From: Rhizobacter terrae
Lineage (GTDB): Bacteria; Pseudomonadota; Gammaproteobacteria; Burkholderiales; Burkholderiaceae_C
NCBI RefSeq assembly: GCF_003852895.1
Contig: NZ_QUSW01000008.1
Span: forward strand, 248,001 to 312,000
Reading direction: 5' to 3'
DNA length: 64,000 nt
The notes under the pieces were generated by a model, which saw nothing but the letters and a program-made list of their open reading frames with translations, did no database searches and was not told the origin of the DNA. This document shows positions 52,386-61,492 of this stretch, one piece after another; position 1 is the stretch's first letter, and each line of letters begins with the position of its first letter. The position numbers and the translations under genes were made by a program.

Positions 52386-53594
52386 TCAGCCCGCAAAGTC
52401 GGTGGCGGGTGCGAGCGTGCGCAGCGCGCGCTTGAGGCCCGCGGTGCTCGGGCTCTCGACGAAGACGCATTGCTTGCCGGTGCGCTTGCAGTGGTCCTTC
52501 ACGCGCCAGTAGGCGTTGTGGCTGATGCAGCCGGTCTGGCAGATGACGAGGTCCGCCGCGGCCAGCGTGGCGTCGAGCCTGGCAGGGCTTTCCTCCTCGC
52601 CGCCGTCGTGGTGCAGAAAGCGTCCGCCGGTCTTCTCGACGATGTAGCGGTAGACCGGCACGCTGGCCGGGCGGCCGCCGACGCACAGCACCGCGCGGTC
52701 GTGAAGGCTGGGTGTCGCGGCAGTGGGCTGTTCAACGGCGGCTGCGTCATTGCGCTGTGCCAGCGCGGCTTCCAGTTCGGCCGCACGGCGACGCTGCCGA
52801 TTGGCCTCATGCTGGGACTGCAACAGCCCATGCTCCAGCGTGCGGATGTGTTCGATCTGCCGTTCGTTGTCGCGCACGAGTTCGATGCGCGACGTCAGCC
52901 CCGGCACCGTGGCTTCCAGTGCGGCCATGTCCTCACGCAGAGAAGCCGCCACCGTCTGCACCACCGCGAGCTGCGCACGCAGGCGCACGACCTCGGCCTG
53001 CTGCGACTCCATCTGCCGCGCATGCTCGGCACACAGGCGCGTGCTGCGCTGTTGCGCCGCGCCGAGCTGGCGCGAGAGCACGGCGTTCTCGTCGATGAGC
53101 GACTCGAAGCGTTCCAGGTCCACGCGGCGGGCCATGCCCATCTGGTGCTGGATCATGTGGATCTCGCCCAGCACCTCGTGCTCCAGCTCGGACGTGCAGC
53201 GTGCGTGAGTGAGCGTGGCCCACAAGGCGCCGGCCAGGTCCTTGCCGCGCGAAGCGTCGTGCCACCACTGGCGCAGCGCGTCGGTGGACTTTGCCTGTGC
53301 GGCACCGCGCAGCGACAGCATGAAGCGCCGGTCCAGCTCGCGCTGCACCGCTTCGGCGATGGCGCTGCGCTTCTGGCACTCGGCGATCACGCCGCAGTGC
53401 AGCTCGTAGTCATCGGCCAGCGTCTGGCCATGCAGCACCTTGTCCACCAGGCGGCGCAGCGCGGCCATGGGCAGGCAGACGCCGACGATGGGGCAGTGCG
53501 CATGCGTGCCGAACTCCCAGATGCGGCGGCGGCGCGAGCCCGTGGGTGCGGCCGGCTCGGCGTGGGCAGGGGTGGGTGAGGCGCTTTCGCACAT
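52386..53594 (-). CDS. DUF2325 domain-containing protein
   Basis: A 402-residue protein: an N-terminal region with cysteines and histidines (HAHCPIVGVCLPM, YELHCGVIAECQ), a long central coiled coil (about 150-295, rich in Glu, Gln, Arg, Leu) and a C-terminal DUF2325 domain (AVLCVGGRPASVPVYRYIVEKTGGRFLHHD, VICQTGCISHNAYWRVKDHCKRTGKQCVFVES). This gene stands beside hemP in many Burkholderiales and shares its control region here, which suggests an iron- or haem-linked role; the biochemical function is unknown. The ATG at 53594 leaves 157 bp to hemP containing a Fur box. Confidence 0.83.
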   Translation of the reverse strand: MCESASPTPAHAEPAAPTGSRRRRIWEFGTHAHCPIVGVCLPMAALRRLVDKVLHGQTLADDYELHCGVIAECQKRSAIAEAVQRELDRRFMLSLRGAAQAKSTDALRQWWHDASRGKDLAGALWATLTHARCTSELEHEVLGEIHMIQHQMGMARRVDLERFESLIDENAVLSRQLGAAQQRSTRLCAEHARQMESQQAEVVRLRAQLAVVQTVAASLREDMAALEATVPGLTSRIELVRDNERQIEHIRTLEHGLLQSQHEANRQRRRAAELEAALAQRNDAAAVEQPTAATPSLHDRAVLCVGGRPASVPVYRYIVEKTGGRFLHHDGGEEESPARLDATLAAADLVICQTGCISHNAYWRVKDHCKRTGKQCVFVESPSTAGLKRALRTLAPATDFAG

Positions 53595-53662
53595 GAGGAC
53601 ATCTCCAGCTCGGGGTCAAGGACGCGCGGGCTGGCGATGGCTGGCGATGGCGCAGTGGCCAC

Positions 53663-53668
53663 TATAAT
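53663..53668 (+). promoter_or_regulatory. -10 element of hemP
   Basis: TATAAT is a perfect sigma-70 -10 hexamer, 84 bp before the hemP ATG, and its last base is the first of the Fur box, so bound Fur would block RNA polymerase. The -35 region has no good match. Confidence 0.6.
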
Positions 53669-53688
53669 GCGAACGATTCTTATTTGCA
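53668..53688. promoter_or_regulatory. Fur box between DUF2325 and hemP
   Basis: The 21 bases TGCGAACGATTCTTATTTGC-A form an imperfect dyad (TGC...GCA ends) and carry the ATTCTTATT core of Fur sites found upstream of hemP in Burkholderiales. It overlaps the -10 hexamer. Iron-bound Fur is expected to repress hemP and possibly the divergent gene. Confidence 0.68.
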
Positions 53689-53751
53689 AAGGCGATGCGA
53701 GTCGACAGGCTCGGGCAATCGCACAAGGCAAGGCCAAGGGACAGTACAACG

Positions 53752-53934
53752 ATGAACGACACCGAACGCCAGACGCCCAGTCCGCCGACTGAGACGCCTG
53801 CAGCGCAACGGCAGGAGCAGGTGCTGTGCAGCGAGCAGCTCTTTCGTGGCGCACAGGAGGTGCTCATCGAGCATCACGGCGCCATCTATCGATTGCGGCA
53901 AACCTCGCTGGGCAAGCTCATCCTCACGAAGTAG
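53752..53934 (+). CDS. hemP: Hemin uptake protein HemP
   Basis: A 60-residue protein. The C-terminal HemP domain reads VLIEHHGAIYRLRQTSLGKLILTK, the hallmark of the family; the first half is a proline-rich variable leader. HemP proteins are small Fur-controlled proteins of haem uptake regulons and can act as regulators of haem receptor genes. A Fur box and TATAAT lie upstream. The haem receptor itself is not within this window. Confidence 0.9.
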   Translation: MNDTERQTPSPPTETPAAQRQEQVLCSEQLFRGAQEVLIEHHGAIYRLRQTSLGKLILTK

Positions 53935-54042
53935 TTGCTCCGCCGGTTCGTGACTTCTGCACGGTGGCGCGACAACAAAGGCAAACAGGTCTGAAACGAG
54001 ACCTCGTCTAGGATGGCCGCTCCGAGGCATTCACCCCCGTCG

Positions 54043-55251
54043 ATGGACACGACAACACGCCGCCGATTCCTTCAACTGAGTTCAAGCCTTGCCGCGTTGT
54101 CTGCCTTGCCCGGGTGTGGCGGCGGCAGTTCCAGCCAGTCGGCGCCGCCTTCTCCACCACCACCACCTCCGCCTCCTCCCGGACCTTCTTCGCGGCCGGC
54201 CTGGGCCAGCGGCGTGGCATTGAATGCCGCCGTGGCGGTCCCGGGCAGTACCACGGGTGTTCCGGCGGCAGGCATCAATGCGTGGGGCTGCCTTTCGCTG
54301 AACGACGGCACCTTGTATTCATCGGCCAATGGCGGCCATGGCGACTCGGCCGACAACGGGGCCTACGCGCTCGATCTTCTGCAGGACGCACCGGCCTGGC
54401 GCACCATCGTCGCGCCCAGCACATCGGTGCAGCCCAACGTGGCGTACTACACCGACGGCAAGCCGGCCAGCCGCCACGGCTACCAGCACGCCTTCTACAT
54501 CGCGCAGCGCAACCGGGTGATGCTGTTCGGCTTGCGCTTCAGCTATGGCGCGGCCTACCAGTTCCCGACGGTCGATGGGCACAGTGTTGGCAACGCCGCG
54601 GCGTGGGACCCTGCGGGAACCTACCCGGACGTGCCCACCGGCGGCAACTACGGCGTGGCCCACGACCCGCGCAGCGGCAACGTGTGGACCAACGCCGGCA
54701 AGCTGTGGAACCAGGCCGCGAACACCTGGGGCAGTCCGGGCACGTACACCGGCAAGCTGCGCTGGGGCTGGCAGTGGGATTCGAAGCGCTCGCGCTTCGC
54801 AGGGTTCCAGTGGGGTGATGGACAGGGCTATGGCGCCCCCGAGTTGCTGGCGCAGTTCATGAACCCGGACACCGGGGCGGCCACGGACATTGGATGGGCG
54901 AGCGATGCGGAGACGGTCGCCTCGCTGGCGCAGATCGCTGCCGCGAACCCGGGCTCGGCGACGGTCCCAGCGTACGAGTGCAGCTGCTACGACGCGGCCA
55001 ATGATTGCTTCTGGCTTTACTACGGCAGCACGGCGTCGTCGGATGCCGCGCAGGTGTTCTACAAGATCACGCCGCAGGATGGGGCCGCGGGGTGGGGGAT
55101 GCGACGGGTGACGTTTGGCGGGACGGTGCTGCCGTTGATGACCGGGAGCGGGATCAATGGGCGGTTGCGGTATGTGGTGAAGCTGGGTGGGTTTGTGTTG
55201 ATGCCGACGGCGGCGGCGGGGGCGGGGGTGTTTTTTGTGAGGACGAGTTGA
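54043..55251 (+). CDS. Tat-exported lipoprotein with beta-propeller-like repeats
   Basis: A 402-residue exported protein. The N-terminus has a twin-arginine motif (TTTRRRFLQLSSSLAAL) followed by a lipobox (LSALPGCGGG, Cys lipidated), then a long proline run (about 10 Pro). The remainder is rich in Trp, Gly and Asn with repeated blocks such as GHGDSADNGAYALDLL, GNYGVAHDPRSGNVWT and GYGAPELLAQF, resembling kelch/beta-propeller proteins. ATG 54043 is chosen because it puts the Arg-Arg motif near the N-terminus; ATG 54013 adds ten residues. It converges on the LGFP gene with a strong hairpin between. Function unknown; a folded, cofactor-bearing surface protein is implied by Tat export. Confidence 0.78.
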   Translation: MDTTTRRRFLQLSSSLAALSALPGCGGGSSSQSAPPSPPPPPPPPPGPSSRPAWASGVALNAAVAVPGSTTGVPAAGINAWGCLSLNDGTLYSSANGGHGDSADNGAYALDLLQDAPAWRTIVAPSTSVQPNVAYYTDGKPASRHGYQHAFYIAQRNRVMLFGLRFSYGAAYQFPTVDGHSVGNAAAWDPAGTYPDVPTGGNYGVAHDPRSGNVWTNAGKLWNQAANTWGSPGTYTGKLRWGWQWDSKRSRFAGFQWGDGQGYGAPELLAQFMNPDTGAATDIGWASDAETVASLAQIAAANPGSATVPAYECSCYDAANDCFWLYYGSTASSDAAQVFYKITPQDGAAGWGMRRVTFGGTVLPLMTGSGINGRLRYVVKLGGFVLMPTAAAGAGVFFVRTS

Positions 55252-55282
55252 TCAGACGCGCGCCTGGTATTCATGCCAAGCA

Positions 55283-55310
55283 GACCCCCTGCGCCAAAGG
55301 CCAGGGGGTC
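55283..55310. terminator. Strong hairpin between convergent genes (bidirectional terminator)
   Basis: GACCCCCTG (55283-55291) pairs with CAGGGGGTC (55302-55310), and inside it GCC/GGC pair around AAA with a one-base bulge: a 12-bp stem. It sits between the Tat lipoprotein stop and the LGFP stop. No T-run on either side, but stability and place fit bidirectional termination. Confidence 0.6.
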
Positions 55311-55336
55311 CACTCTCTCACGATGCCACTGGAGCC

Positions 55337-56527
55337 TCACACGCGCACAACATCCAGGTAGGCCTTGTAAGACGCGTCGCCGTCGCTCAGGAGTGCGGAC
55401 TCGCGGTGGTATTCGATGCCCCAGAAGTTCTGCCGAGGAACGTTGGCCAGCAACACCATCTCCTTGGCCGACAAGGCAAAGCCCGATGCCGCGATGAAGT
55501 CGTCGCCGGTACCCAGCACATCGTTAGCCGCTTTGGCGAGATCCGTTGCAAGCGCACCCCAGACCGATTCGCAGACCTTCGCGGCGTCCGGACCCAACAG
55601 CCCCCCGCACCCTGCAGCCACGCCCTTGCCGGCGAGAGCCACGGCCTGCTTGACGAGGCCGAGGTACTTGTCCCGATCATCGGTGTCGTGCTCAAACAGC
55701 GAGAACGAGATTGCGAACCCGCCGGGAATGCCGCGGTACAGCTCGACCGTGTCCGGCCGAGAATCGCCGTCATCAACGTCGTCGTAGATCTGGGTCAACG
55801 ACGCCGCTGCCCGATAAGGGGGCGGCGGAACCACGCCGAAGATCAGGTAGGGCTCGTCCGATCCGGCCCCGCTGGTTTCGCCGAAGCAGTACAAACCCTT
55901 GTAGCGCACCGCGACGTCTCCCAGGTCGATGGCCCCGGTGTCGTCCCACCAGTAAATGTTGCCGTGCTGGAATTCAGAAACCCGGCCGCCATCGGCGTAG
56001 TCTTTCTCGTCCGAGGTCGGCAGGCCGAGCCAGCTTTGCTCCCATCCGAGCACGGCCCAGCGGTCGCGGATTGCGCCGGCAACGATGTGGGCCCCCGACA
56101 CGTAGGACCAATAGATCGACCCTCGCTGGAAGTGGTTGTAGCGACCCGATCCGGCCGGCGTCGCGAGCTCGTCGGTGGTCGGGTAGCCCAGCGGCCCTCG
56201 CTCGGCGCCTTGCGCGATGTACTTGTCGAGGATCGAGCCGTGGACCCAGCAGGGGGCCGCAGGCGGCAGCAGGTAGATGATGCCGTTCTGGAAGCGGCAA
56301 AAGTACCCGTCGCCCGCGCCGAAGTCGACGTGGCCGATCGATTGACCCGTTGCGCCGCCAAGCGCGATGCGCTTCTGTTCGATTGCGATCGCCGCCTTGT
56401 GCAGGCCTTCCAACACGCCGTTGAACCGACTCTGAACGGTTGTCGTGAGGCTCTCGTTCAGCAGGTCGGCATGTGCAAGCGGGACCTTCGTTGCGGCGGT
56501 TCGGGCTGTTGTGAATGAAGTGGCCAT
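55337..56527 (-). CDS. LGFP-repeat protein
   Basis: A 396-residue protein. LGFP-type repeats cover about 60-210: WVHGSILDKYIAQGAERGPLGYPTTDE, WAVLGWEQSWLGLPTSDEKDY and HFQRGSIYWSYVSGAHIV, FQHGNIYWWDD, a motif thought to bind carbohydrate or cell wall. The C-terminal half (about 230-396) is unrecognised: VELYRGIPGGFAISFSLFEHD, a cysteine pair near GCGGLLGPDAAKVCES and a helix-rich end. No signal peptide is visible from the ATG at 56527, which is the best start. It is divergent from the response regulator gene, with 160 bp between starts. Function unknown. Confidence 0.75.
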   Translation of the reverse strand: MATSFTTARTAATKVPLAHADLLNESLTTTVQSRFNGVLEGLHKAAIAIEQKRIALGGATGQSIGHVDFGAGDGYFCRFQNGIIYLLPPAAPCWVHGSILDKYIAQGAERGPLGYPTTDELATPAGSGRYNHFQRGSIYWSYVSGAHIVAGAIRDRWAVLGWEQSWLGLPTSDEKDYADGGRVSEFQHGNIYWWDDTGAIDLGDVAVRYKGLYCFGETSGAGSDEPYLIFGVVPPPPYRAAASLTQIYDDVDDGDSRPDTVELYRGIPGGFAISFSLFEHDTDDRDKYLGLVKQAVALAGKGVAAGCGGLLGPDAAKVCESVWGALATDLAKAANDVLGTGDDFIAASGFALSAKEMVLLANVPRQNFWGIEYHRESALLSDGDASYKAYLDVVRV

Positions 56528-56687
56528 GATGAAGTTCCTTTCAGAGGTGCACCGCAGTGCGTTGAGGGATCGGGTTGACGAAGTCAGAGTAGGAGGATCC
56601 GCGCGCTGGCACCTCCGGCAAAGGTACTTGGGAGCCTCCGACGGAAGTCGGATGGACATTCAACTTGGATTGACTACAGTCGCGCCG

Positions 56688-57347
56688 ATGGAAGCTGCGA
56701 ACGCCCGGCCCGTGCTGATGGTCGACGACCATGTGATGTTCCTGCAGGGACTGAAGAACCTGCTCAGCGTGCTGGTGCCCGATCTGCGTGTCGACACCTG
56801 TGGTGACCTCGCACAGGCGGCGCAATTCGTCCTCCTGACGCGGTACGACTTGGTGCTGCTCGACTGGCATCTCGCCGAATGTGATGGTGCAATCTCGTTG
56901 CTGCGGCTGCGCGAAGCGGGCTGCATGTCACGCATCGTGGTGCTGTCGGGTGAGACCAGCGTCGGGCTCATCCGCGCATGCATCGAAAAGGGGGCTGCCG
57001 GTTTCATTCCGAAGACTTACAGCTCCGAAATGATGGTCGCCGCGCTCGGCAAGGTGCTGGACGGGCAAATCTTCGTGCCGGCCGAGGCGCTGCATGCATC
57101 GGGTACGAACGCCGGTGGGACAACCGCGCCCGCGAGGGAAGGTCAGTTCGCCGGTCTCACGGCACGGCAGATCGAGGTCTACCGTGCAGCGACGCGCGGG
57201 CTGCCCAACAAGCTGATCGCGCGCGAACTGGGCATTGCCGAGTCGACGGTCAAATCACACCTGACCGCCGTGTTCTCCGCGCTCGGCGTGAGCAACCGAA
57301 CCGAGGCGGCCTACCAGGCTTCGCGAGATGGCACCCGGATTAGCTGA
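56688..57347 (+). CDS. LuxR/NarL-family response regulator
   Basis: A 219-residue two-domain regulator. The receiver domain (1-125) has the acidic pair Asp13/Asp14, phosphoacceptor Asp59 in LVLLDWHLAE, and Lys109 in GFIPKTYS. The LuxR helix-turn-helix (about 155-215) contains LTARQIEVYRAATRGLPNKLIARELGIAESTVKSHLTAVF... as scaffold and recognition helices. ATG 56688 is chosen; ATG 56652 would add 12 residues. It overlaps the histidine kinase gene by 20 bp, so they are a two-component pair, and it may also control the divergent LGFP gene. Confidence 0.92.
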   Translation: MEAANARPVLMVDDHVMFLQGLKNLLSVLVPDLRVDTCGDLAQAAQFVLLTRYDLVLLDWHLAECDGAISLLRLREAGCMSRIVVLSGETSVGLIRACIEKGAAGFIPKTYSSEMMVAALGKVLDGQIFVPAEALHASGTNAGGTTAPAREGQFAGLTARQIEVYRAATRGLPNKLIARELGIAESTVKSHLTAVFSALGVSNRTEAAYQASRDGTRIS

Positions 57348-59142
57348 CAGGACGGATGCGGACAATGCAGCGGCGCGCGAGGTGCGCATCATCGAGAAGG
57401 TCGACGCCCTGTGCCTGAAGCACATGCTGGTCTTCGCGCGGCGTGGATTCCAGTCTCTGCCCATCGTGCTCGTCATCGCCTACCTGGCCTTCCAGGATGG
57501 TGCGGGACTCTGGGTCGTTGCGTGGCTGGCCATTTGGATGGTCGGGCAGGCGCTCATTCGTCGCGCGGCGGGCCGGTTGCAGAGGCGGGCCGAAGCGGCG
57601 CCTGCTCAGGCACTGCGCGCCATGACGCGGTTATTTGCCCGCTCCGGAATTGTCGCAGTCGCGCTGATGCCGGTGTTCTTTCTTCGCTCCACCGACGTGG
57701 TCCTGCTGTTTGTCTCATTCCTGCTCTCGACTCAGGGTGGCGGGCTCGTGATGTTGGCATCGGGCATTCAGCGTGCATGGTTGTCCTACGCCGGACCATT
57801 CGTGGTCGTGATGATCGTCGGGTGGCTCTGGCGTGGCGGTGCAATGGGCTATGTGATGGCGTATGTGATGGCCACGACAGTTCCTCTCTCCTTGATGTCG
57901 GTTCGAGCGCAGCGCAAGGAATTCACCGACCAGGTGCGTCTGCTTGACGACAATGAGATCCTGTCGGCCTCGCTGAAGGCCGAACGCGATCGGGCTGAAG
58001 CCGCCAGTGCATCGAAGACACGCTTCTTCGCGGCTGCCAGTCACGACCTGCGTCAGCCCCTGCACGCGCTGTCGATTAACGCCACGACGCTCGATCTGGT
58101 CGCACGCCGCTCGGGCGACCCGCTGCTGATCGAGCTGAGCCAGGGAATAGGCAGCGCACTGGGCCAGAGTCGCGGCCTGCTCGACGGGCTGCTCGATATC
58201 TCACGCCTTGATGCGCATTCGGTCTCCCTGCACACGGCATCGCACGACGTGGCCGCGCTGATGGAAGCCGTACGCAATGAATTCGCGGCATTGGCGAAAC
58301 AACGGGGACTGTCGCTCGAAATCGATGCCGGGCCCCTGTGGGTGCTGACCGATGCGGACCAGTTGTTACGCATCCTGGGCAACCTGGTCGACAACGCCAT
58401 CAAGTTCACGCCTCGAGGCGGAGTGCGCCTGCAGGCAAGGCACGCCCCAGACGGGCGTGTAATCGTCAGTGTCAGCGACAGCGGACCGGGCATCGCCGAA
58501 GCCGAGCGCGAGCGAGTGTTTGAGGAGTTCTACCAGGTCGGCAATCCGTCGCGCGACCGCTCGCAAGGACTGGGCTTGGGGCTGGCGATCGTCAGGCGCA
58601 CGGCACGGCTGCTCGAGATTCCGCTGGAGTTGGTTTGCGAGCCCGGCCGCGGAGCCCGATTCGAGCTATCCCTGCCCGCGGCCGCGGCGGGGGCTGCACC
58701 GCCCCTGCCGCCGAACGAATCCGGCATCGGCAGACCGCTTTCGGTGTTGATGGTCGACGACGAGCCCGACGCGCTGCGCTCGCTATGCACCTATCTGCGC
58801 GAGATCGGGTGGACGGCCCGAGGCGTTGCCTGTGGCGACGACGCGCAGCAAATCCTTGATGATGGTTTTCGCGCCGACGTACTCGTGGTGGACTTCCGAC
58901 TGCGCGGCGAGACGGGTCAGGATGTCATCACGAGACTACGCATGCGCAATCCGGGTCTACCGGCAGTCATCGTCAGCGGCGACACCTCGGCGCAGCGGCT
59001 GCGTACGTTTTCCGGCCTTGCGGCCGTCGTCTTGCACAAGCCCATCGACGGGGCTCGTCTCGCCCAGGCATTGTCCGAGACTGTCAAGGCAAGCACAGTC
59101 AGTGCGTCGTCGGAAGTTCAAAGGGGAAGAGATGATGGCTGA
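57328..59142 (+). CDS. Hybrid sensor histidine kinase with C-terminal receiver
   Basis: A 604-residue membrane kinase. About six hydrophobic segments fill residues 40-190; then a coiled linker, the dimerisation/phosphoacceptor helix ASHDLRQPLHAL with His239, the ATPase boxes NLVDNAIKF, SDSGPGI and QGLGLGLAIVRR, and a receiver domain from about 470 (LMVDDEPDALRSL, phosphoacceptor Asp in VLVVDFRLRG, Lys in VLHKPID). The signal is unknown; the membrane region has no periplasmic loop of size, so a membrane or intracellular cue is likely. It phosphorylates the upstream LuxR-type regulator; the receiver may add control. Confidence 0.92.
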   Translation: MAPGLADRTDADNAAAREVRIIEKVDALCLKHMLVFARRGFQSLPIVLVIAYLAFQDGAGLWVVAWLAIWMVGQALIRRAAGRLQRRAEAAPAQALRAMTRLFARSGIVAVALMPVFFLRSTDVVLLFVSFLLSTQGGGLVMLASGIQRAWLSYAGPFVVVMIVGWLWRGGAMGYVMAYVMATTVPLSLMSVRAQRKEFTDQVRLLDDNEILSASLKAERDRAEAASASKTRFFAAASHDLRQPLHALSINATTLDLVARRSGDPLLIELSQGIGSALGQSRGLLDGLLDISRLDAHSVSLHTASHDVAALMEAVRNEFAALAKQRGLSLEIDAGPLWVLTDADQLLRILGNLVDNAIKFTPRGGVRLQARHAPDGRVIVSVSDSGPGIAEAERERVFEEFYQVGNPSRDRSQGLGLGLAIVRRTARLLEIPLELVCEPGRGARFELSLPAAAAGAAPPLPPNESGIGRPLSVLMVDDEPDALRSLCTYLREIGWTARGVACGDDAQQILDDGFRADVLVVDFRLRGETGQDVITRLRMRNPGLPAVIVSGDTSAQRLRTFSGLAAVVLHKPIDGARLAQALSETVKASTVSASSEVQRGRDDG

Positions 59143-59252
59143 TCAATTCACCGGTCGCCGCGCCGTGGGTGTCGACGACGGTCTCGGCAGCCCGTGCGCT
59201 GTCCGATAGTGCCACGGCGTTGCTTCCGATTGCACCGACGCCCCTTCACTCG

Positions 59253-60587
59253 CTATGTCCTCGGCTCGCTCCGATCTCCTCGCACCAGCGAGCACACATA
59301 CAGCACCAGCGCCGCCAGCACAGCCGACTCCAACCCCGCCGCCACCACCCACGCCGCCAGCCCCAGCGCAGCCAGCGAGCGACCGGCTTCCTCCAGCGCC
59401 GATCGCGCCAGACGCCAGCCGATGAGGATCAGCGTCCCCGCCATCGCCGGAACGGAGATGTGGGCGAGCGCGTCACTCGCCGCCGTGGCAATCGCGAACA
59501 GGATCAACGCCGACAGAACACCAGCCACCCGCGACGTCGCTCCAGCCGACACATGCGCCGCCGAGCGATTGAACGATCCCGACCCCGCAAAGCCGCTGGT
59601 CACCGAGGCCACCATGTTGGCAACACCTTGCGCAAACAGATCGCGCGCCGGGTCCGGCGGAGGGTCGGATCTCGATGGCGTGATCGACTGGGCAATGATC
59701 GCCGTCTGCAGCCCACCCACGATTGCGATCGCCACGGCGCTTTGCAGCAGTTGCCTGACGATGTAGAGCTGGTCCCAGTCCATGGCCGGCGACGACAGCG
59801 GCAACAGGACGAGTTGCACGTGGCCAATGCGCTCCAGCGCGCAGGCATCGCGGCCGAAGACGAACTCCAGCGCCACGGCCATCAACGTGCCGCCGATCAA
59901 CGAGGCCACCAGCGGCGAGAGCACACGCCAGCGCAGCCGCGAAGACACCGCGCCGACGAGCAGGGCCGTCAGCACCACGGCGATGGAACTGGGGTTGGCC
60001 CGGTCGATGTTGACCACCGCATACCACGGTGCCAGCCACGGCGCCTCGCCGGGAACCGACAGCAGCGACAGCGCCACCGGTACTTGCGTCGCGATGATCA
60101 CCAGCCCCACGCCGAGGGTGAGCCCATGGGTCACGAAGCGCGGCAAGCGTGCCAGCAGCGTGGCTGCGCCCAGGGCAGACCCCAGCACCTGCAGGATGCC
60201 CACGATGGCCGCCAGCGACCAGGCCAGCTTCACGAACTCCTCGCTGTTCGGCGTGGCAAATGGGGTGATGGCCGATGCCGTCATCACCGCCACCGCAGTG
60301 TTGGGCCCAGAGAGCAGTCGTTGCGACGCGCCCAGCAGGCACGCGGCGATGACCGGAAAGATGGAGGCGTAGATGCCGGCCTCGGGCGGCAACCCTGCGA
60401 TGGCCGCCAGCGCGACGGCCTGGGGCAGCATCAGCAGGGCCGACACCCAGCCCGCATGAAGATCGCCACCCCACACCGAGAGTTGCCAGCGGACCCAGGG
60501 CCTCAGCCGCGATGGCGACCAGTTCCGCGCATGCAGCTCGTGGTCTGTGCCGATCAAATGCTGAAGCTCGTTGCGCATGGTCTTCAT
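59253..60587 (-). CDS. SulP-family anion transporter (without STAS domain)
   Basis: A 444-residue permease with about 12 hydrophobic segments and the SulP hallmarks WVSALLMLPQAVALAAIAGLPPEAGIYASIF (first helix region), SGPNTAVAVMTASAI and GLQTAIIAQSITPSRSDPPPDPARDLFAQGVANM, FAGSGSFNRSAAHVSAGATS. The cytoplasmic STAS domain that normally follows is missing: the protein ends shortly after the last helix (VRGDRSEPRT). The ATG at 60587 overlaps the cytochrome gene stop by 4 bp. Sulfate, bicarbonate or another anion; pairing with a TsdA-like cytochrome suggests a sulfur oxyanion. Confidence 0.88.
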   Translation of the reverse strand: MKTMRNELQHLIGTDHELHARNWSPSRLRPWVRWQLSVWGGDLHAGWVSALLMLPQAVALAAIAGLPPEAGIYASIFPVIAACLLGASQRLLSGPNTAVAVMTASAITPFATPNSEEFVKLAWSLAAIVGILQVLGSALGAATLLARLPRFVTHGLTLGVGLVIIATQVPVALSLLSVPGEAPWLAPWYAVVNIDRANPSSIAVVLTALLVGAVSSRLRWRVLSPLVASLIGGTLMAVALEFVFGRDACALERIGHVQLVLLPLSSPAMDWDQLYIVRQLLQSAVAIAIVGGLQTAIIAQSITPSRSDPPPDPARDLFAQGVANMVASVTSGFAGSGSFNRSAAHVSAGATSRVAGVLSALILFAIATAASDALAHISVPAMAGTLILIGWRLARSALEEAGRSLAALGLAAWVVAAGLESAVLAALVLYVCSLVRGDRSEPRT

Positions 60588-61444
60588 CGGCTCAGCAGCC
60601 CGCTGAGCAGGCCCTTGCGCGGATCGGGCCAGCGTTCCTGCAGGGTGATCCATGCGGCCAGGTCGAGCGCTTCCTGGTCGCTCAAGGTCGGGTTGTCCAG
60701 CGGCATGTTGGCCTTCAGGAACCCGGCCAGAAGGTCGACGCGATTGAATCCCGCCCCCTTGTTGAAGCTGTCCATGCCCCACAGCGCAGGCGCCTGGTGC
60801 CCGCTGGCCGCATCGCCCCGGCCCGCACCGCTCTCGCCGTGGCACGGTGCGCAGCGCTGGGCGTAGAGCGTCTTGCCGCTGAGCGGGTTCGGATCCGCCC
60901 CCGTCCGCGGCACGGTCGGAAATCCGCGCCCCGGCAGCTCGACGCCTACCGGGCGGCCGCGTGCCAGCCACTGGGCATAGGCGACGAGCGCGCGCACCTC
61001 ATGGCCGTCCACCGGCGGCGAGAAGCCGTTCAAGCTGAAGCGAAAACACTGCTGGATCCGTTCCTCGAACGTGTTGACGCGGTCGTTCTTGCCGAGGTAC
61101 GCGGGGTACATGCCCCACGCGGCCCACATCGGCGCGGCATCGGCGCGGCGTCCGGCATCGAGGTGGCAGTTGGTGCACGACAGCGCATTGCCGCTGTAGC
61201 GGCGAGCATGGCGGGGTGTGTCGGTGAAGATGCGGTAGCCCTGGCGGACGAGTTCGCCGTACTTGTCGTGCGGCAGCGCATCGATGCCTGCGGCCTCGGC
61301 CACCTCCGCTCGCGGGTTCTCGTCACGCAACGCACGCGCATAGGCGGAGTCGCGGCTCCATGCGGACAGCATCCAGACGAGCAGCGCCGCTGCGCACAGC
61401 AGGCCCGCCCACGTGCGCTGCCTCGGGGTGATGCGATGACTCAT
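60584..61444 (-). CDS. Dihaem cytochrome c, TsdA-like (thiosulfate dehydrogenase family)
   Basis: A 286-residue periplasmic dihaem protein with one N-terminal helix (GLLCAAALLVWMLSA, signal or anchor). Haem sites are CTNCH (90-94) and CAPCH (198-202). GNALSCTNCHLDAGRR, MYPAYLGKNDRVNTFEERIQQC (Cys133) and SLNGFSPP, ALVAYAQWLARG match the thiosulfate dehydrogenase TsdA, in which such a cysteine is an axial haem ligand. The reaction would be oxidation of thiosulfate to tetrathionate or the reverse. It overlaps the SulP gene. Another dihaem cytochrome function cannot be excluded. Confidence 0.8.
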   Translation of the reverse strand: MSHRITPRQRTWAGLLCAAALLVWMLSAWSRDSAYARALRDENPRAEVAEAAGIDALPHDKYGELVRQGYRIFTDTPRHARRYSGNALSCTNCHLDAGRRADAAPMWAAWGMYPAYLGKNDRVNTFEERIQQCFRFSLNGFSPPVDGHEVRALVAYAQWLARGRPVGVELPGRGFPTVPRTGADPNPLSGKTLYAQRCAPCHGESGAGRGDAASGHQAPALWGMDSFNKGAGFNRVDLLAGFLKANMPLDNPTLSDQEALDLAAWITLQERWPDPRKGLLSGLLSR

Positions 61445-61492
61445 CGGCGCGGGAGCTTGATCGGCATGTCACGCAGCGCGCAGGATGCGGCG

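Noticed and set aside
53987-54004. Inverted repeat AGGTCT/AGACCT after hemP as a terminator
   Set aside because: Only six base pairs and no T-run; could arise by chance, so it was not listed as a feature.
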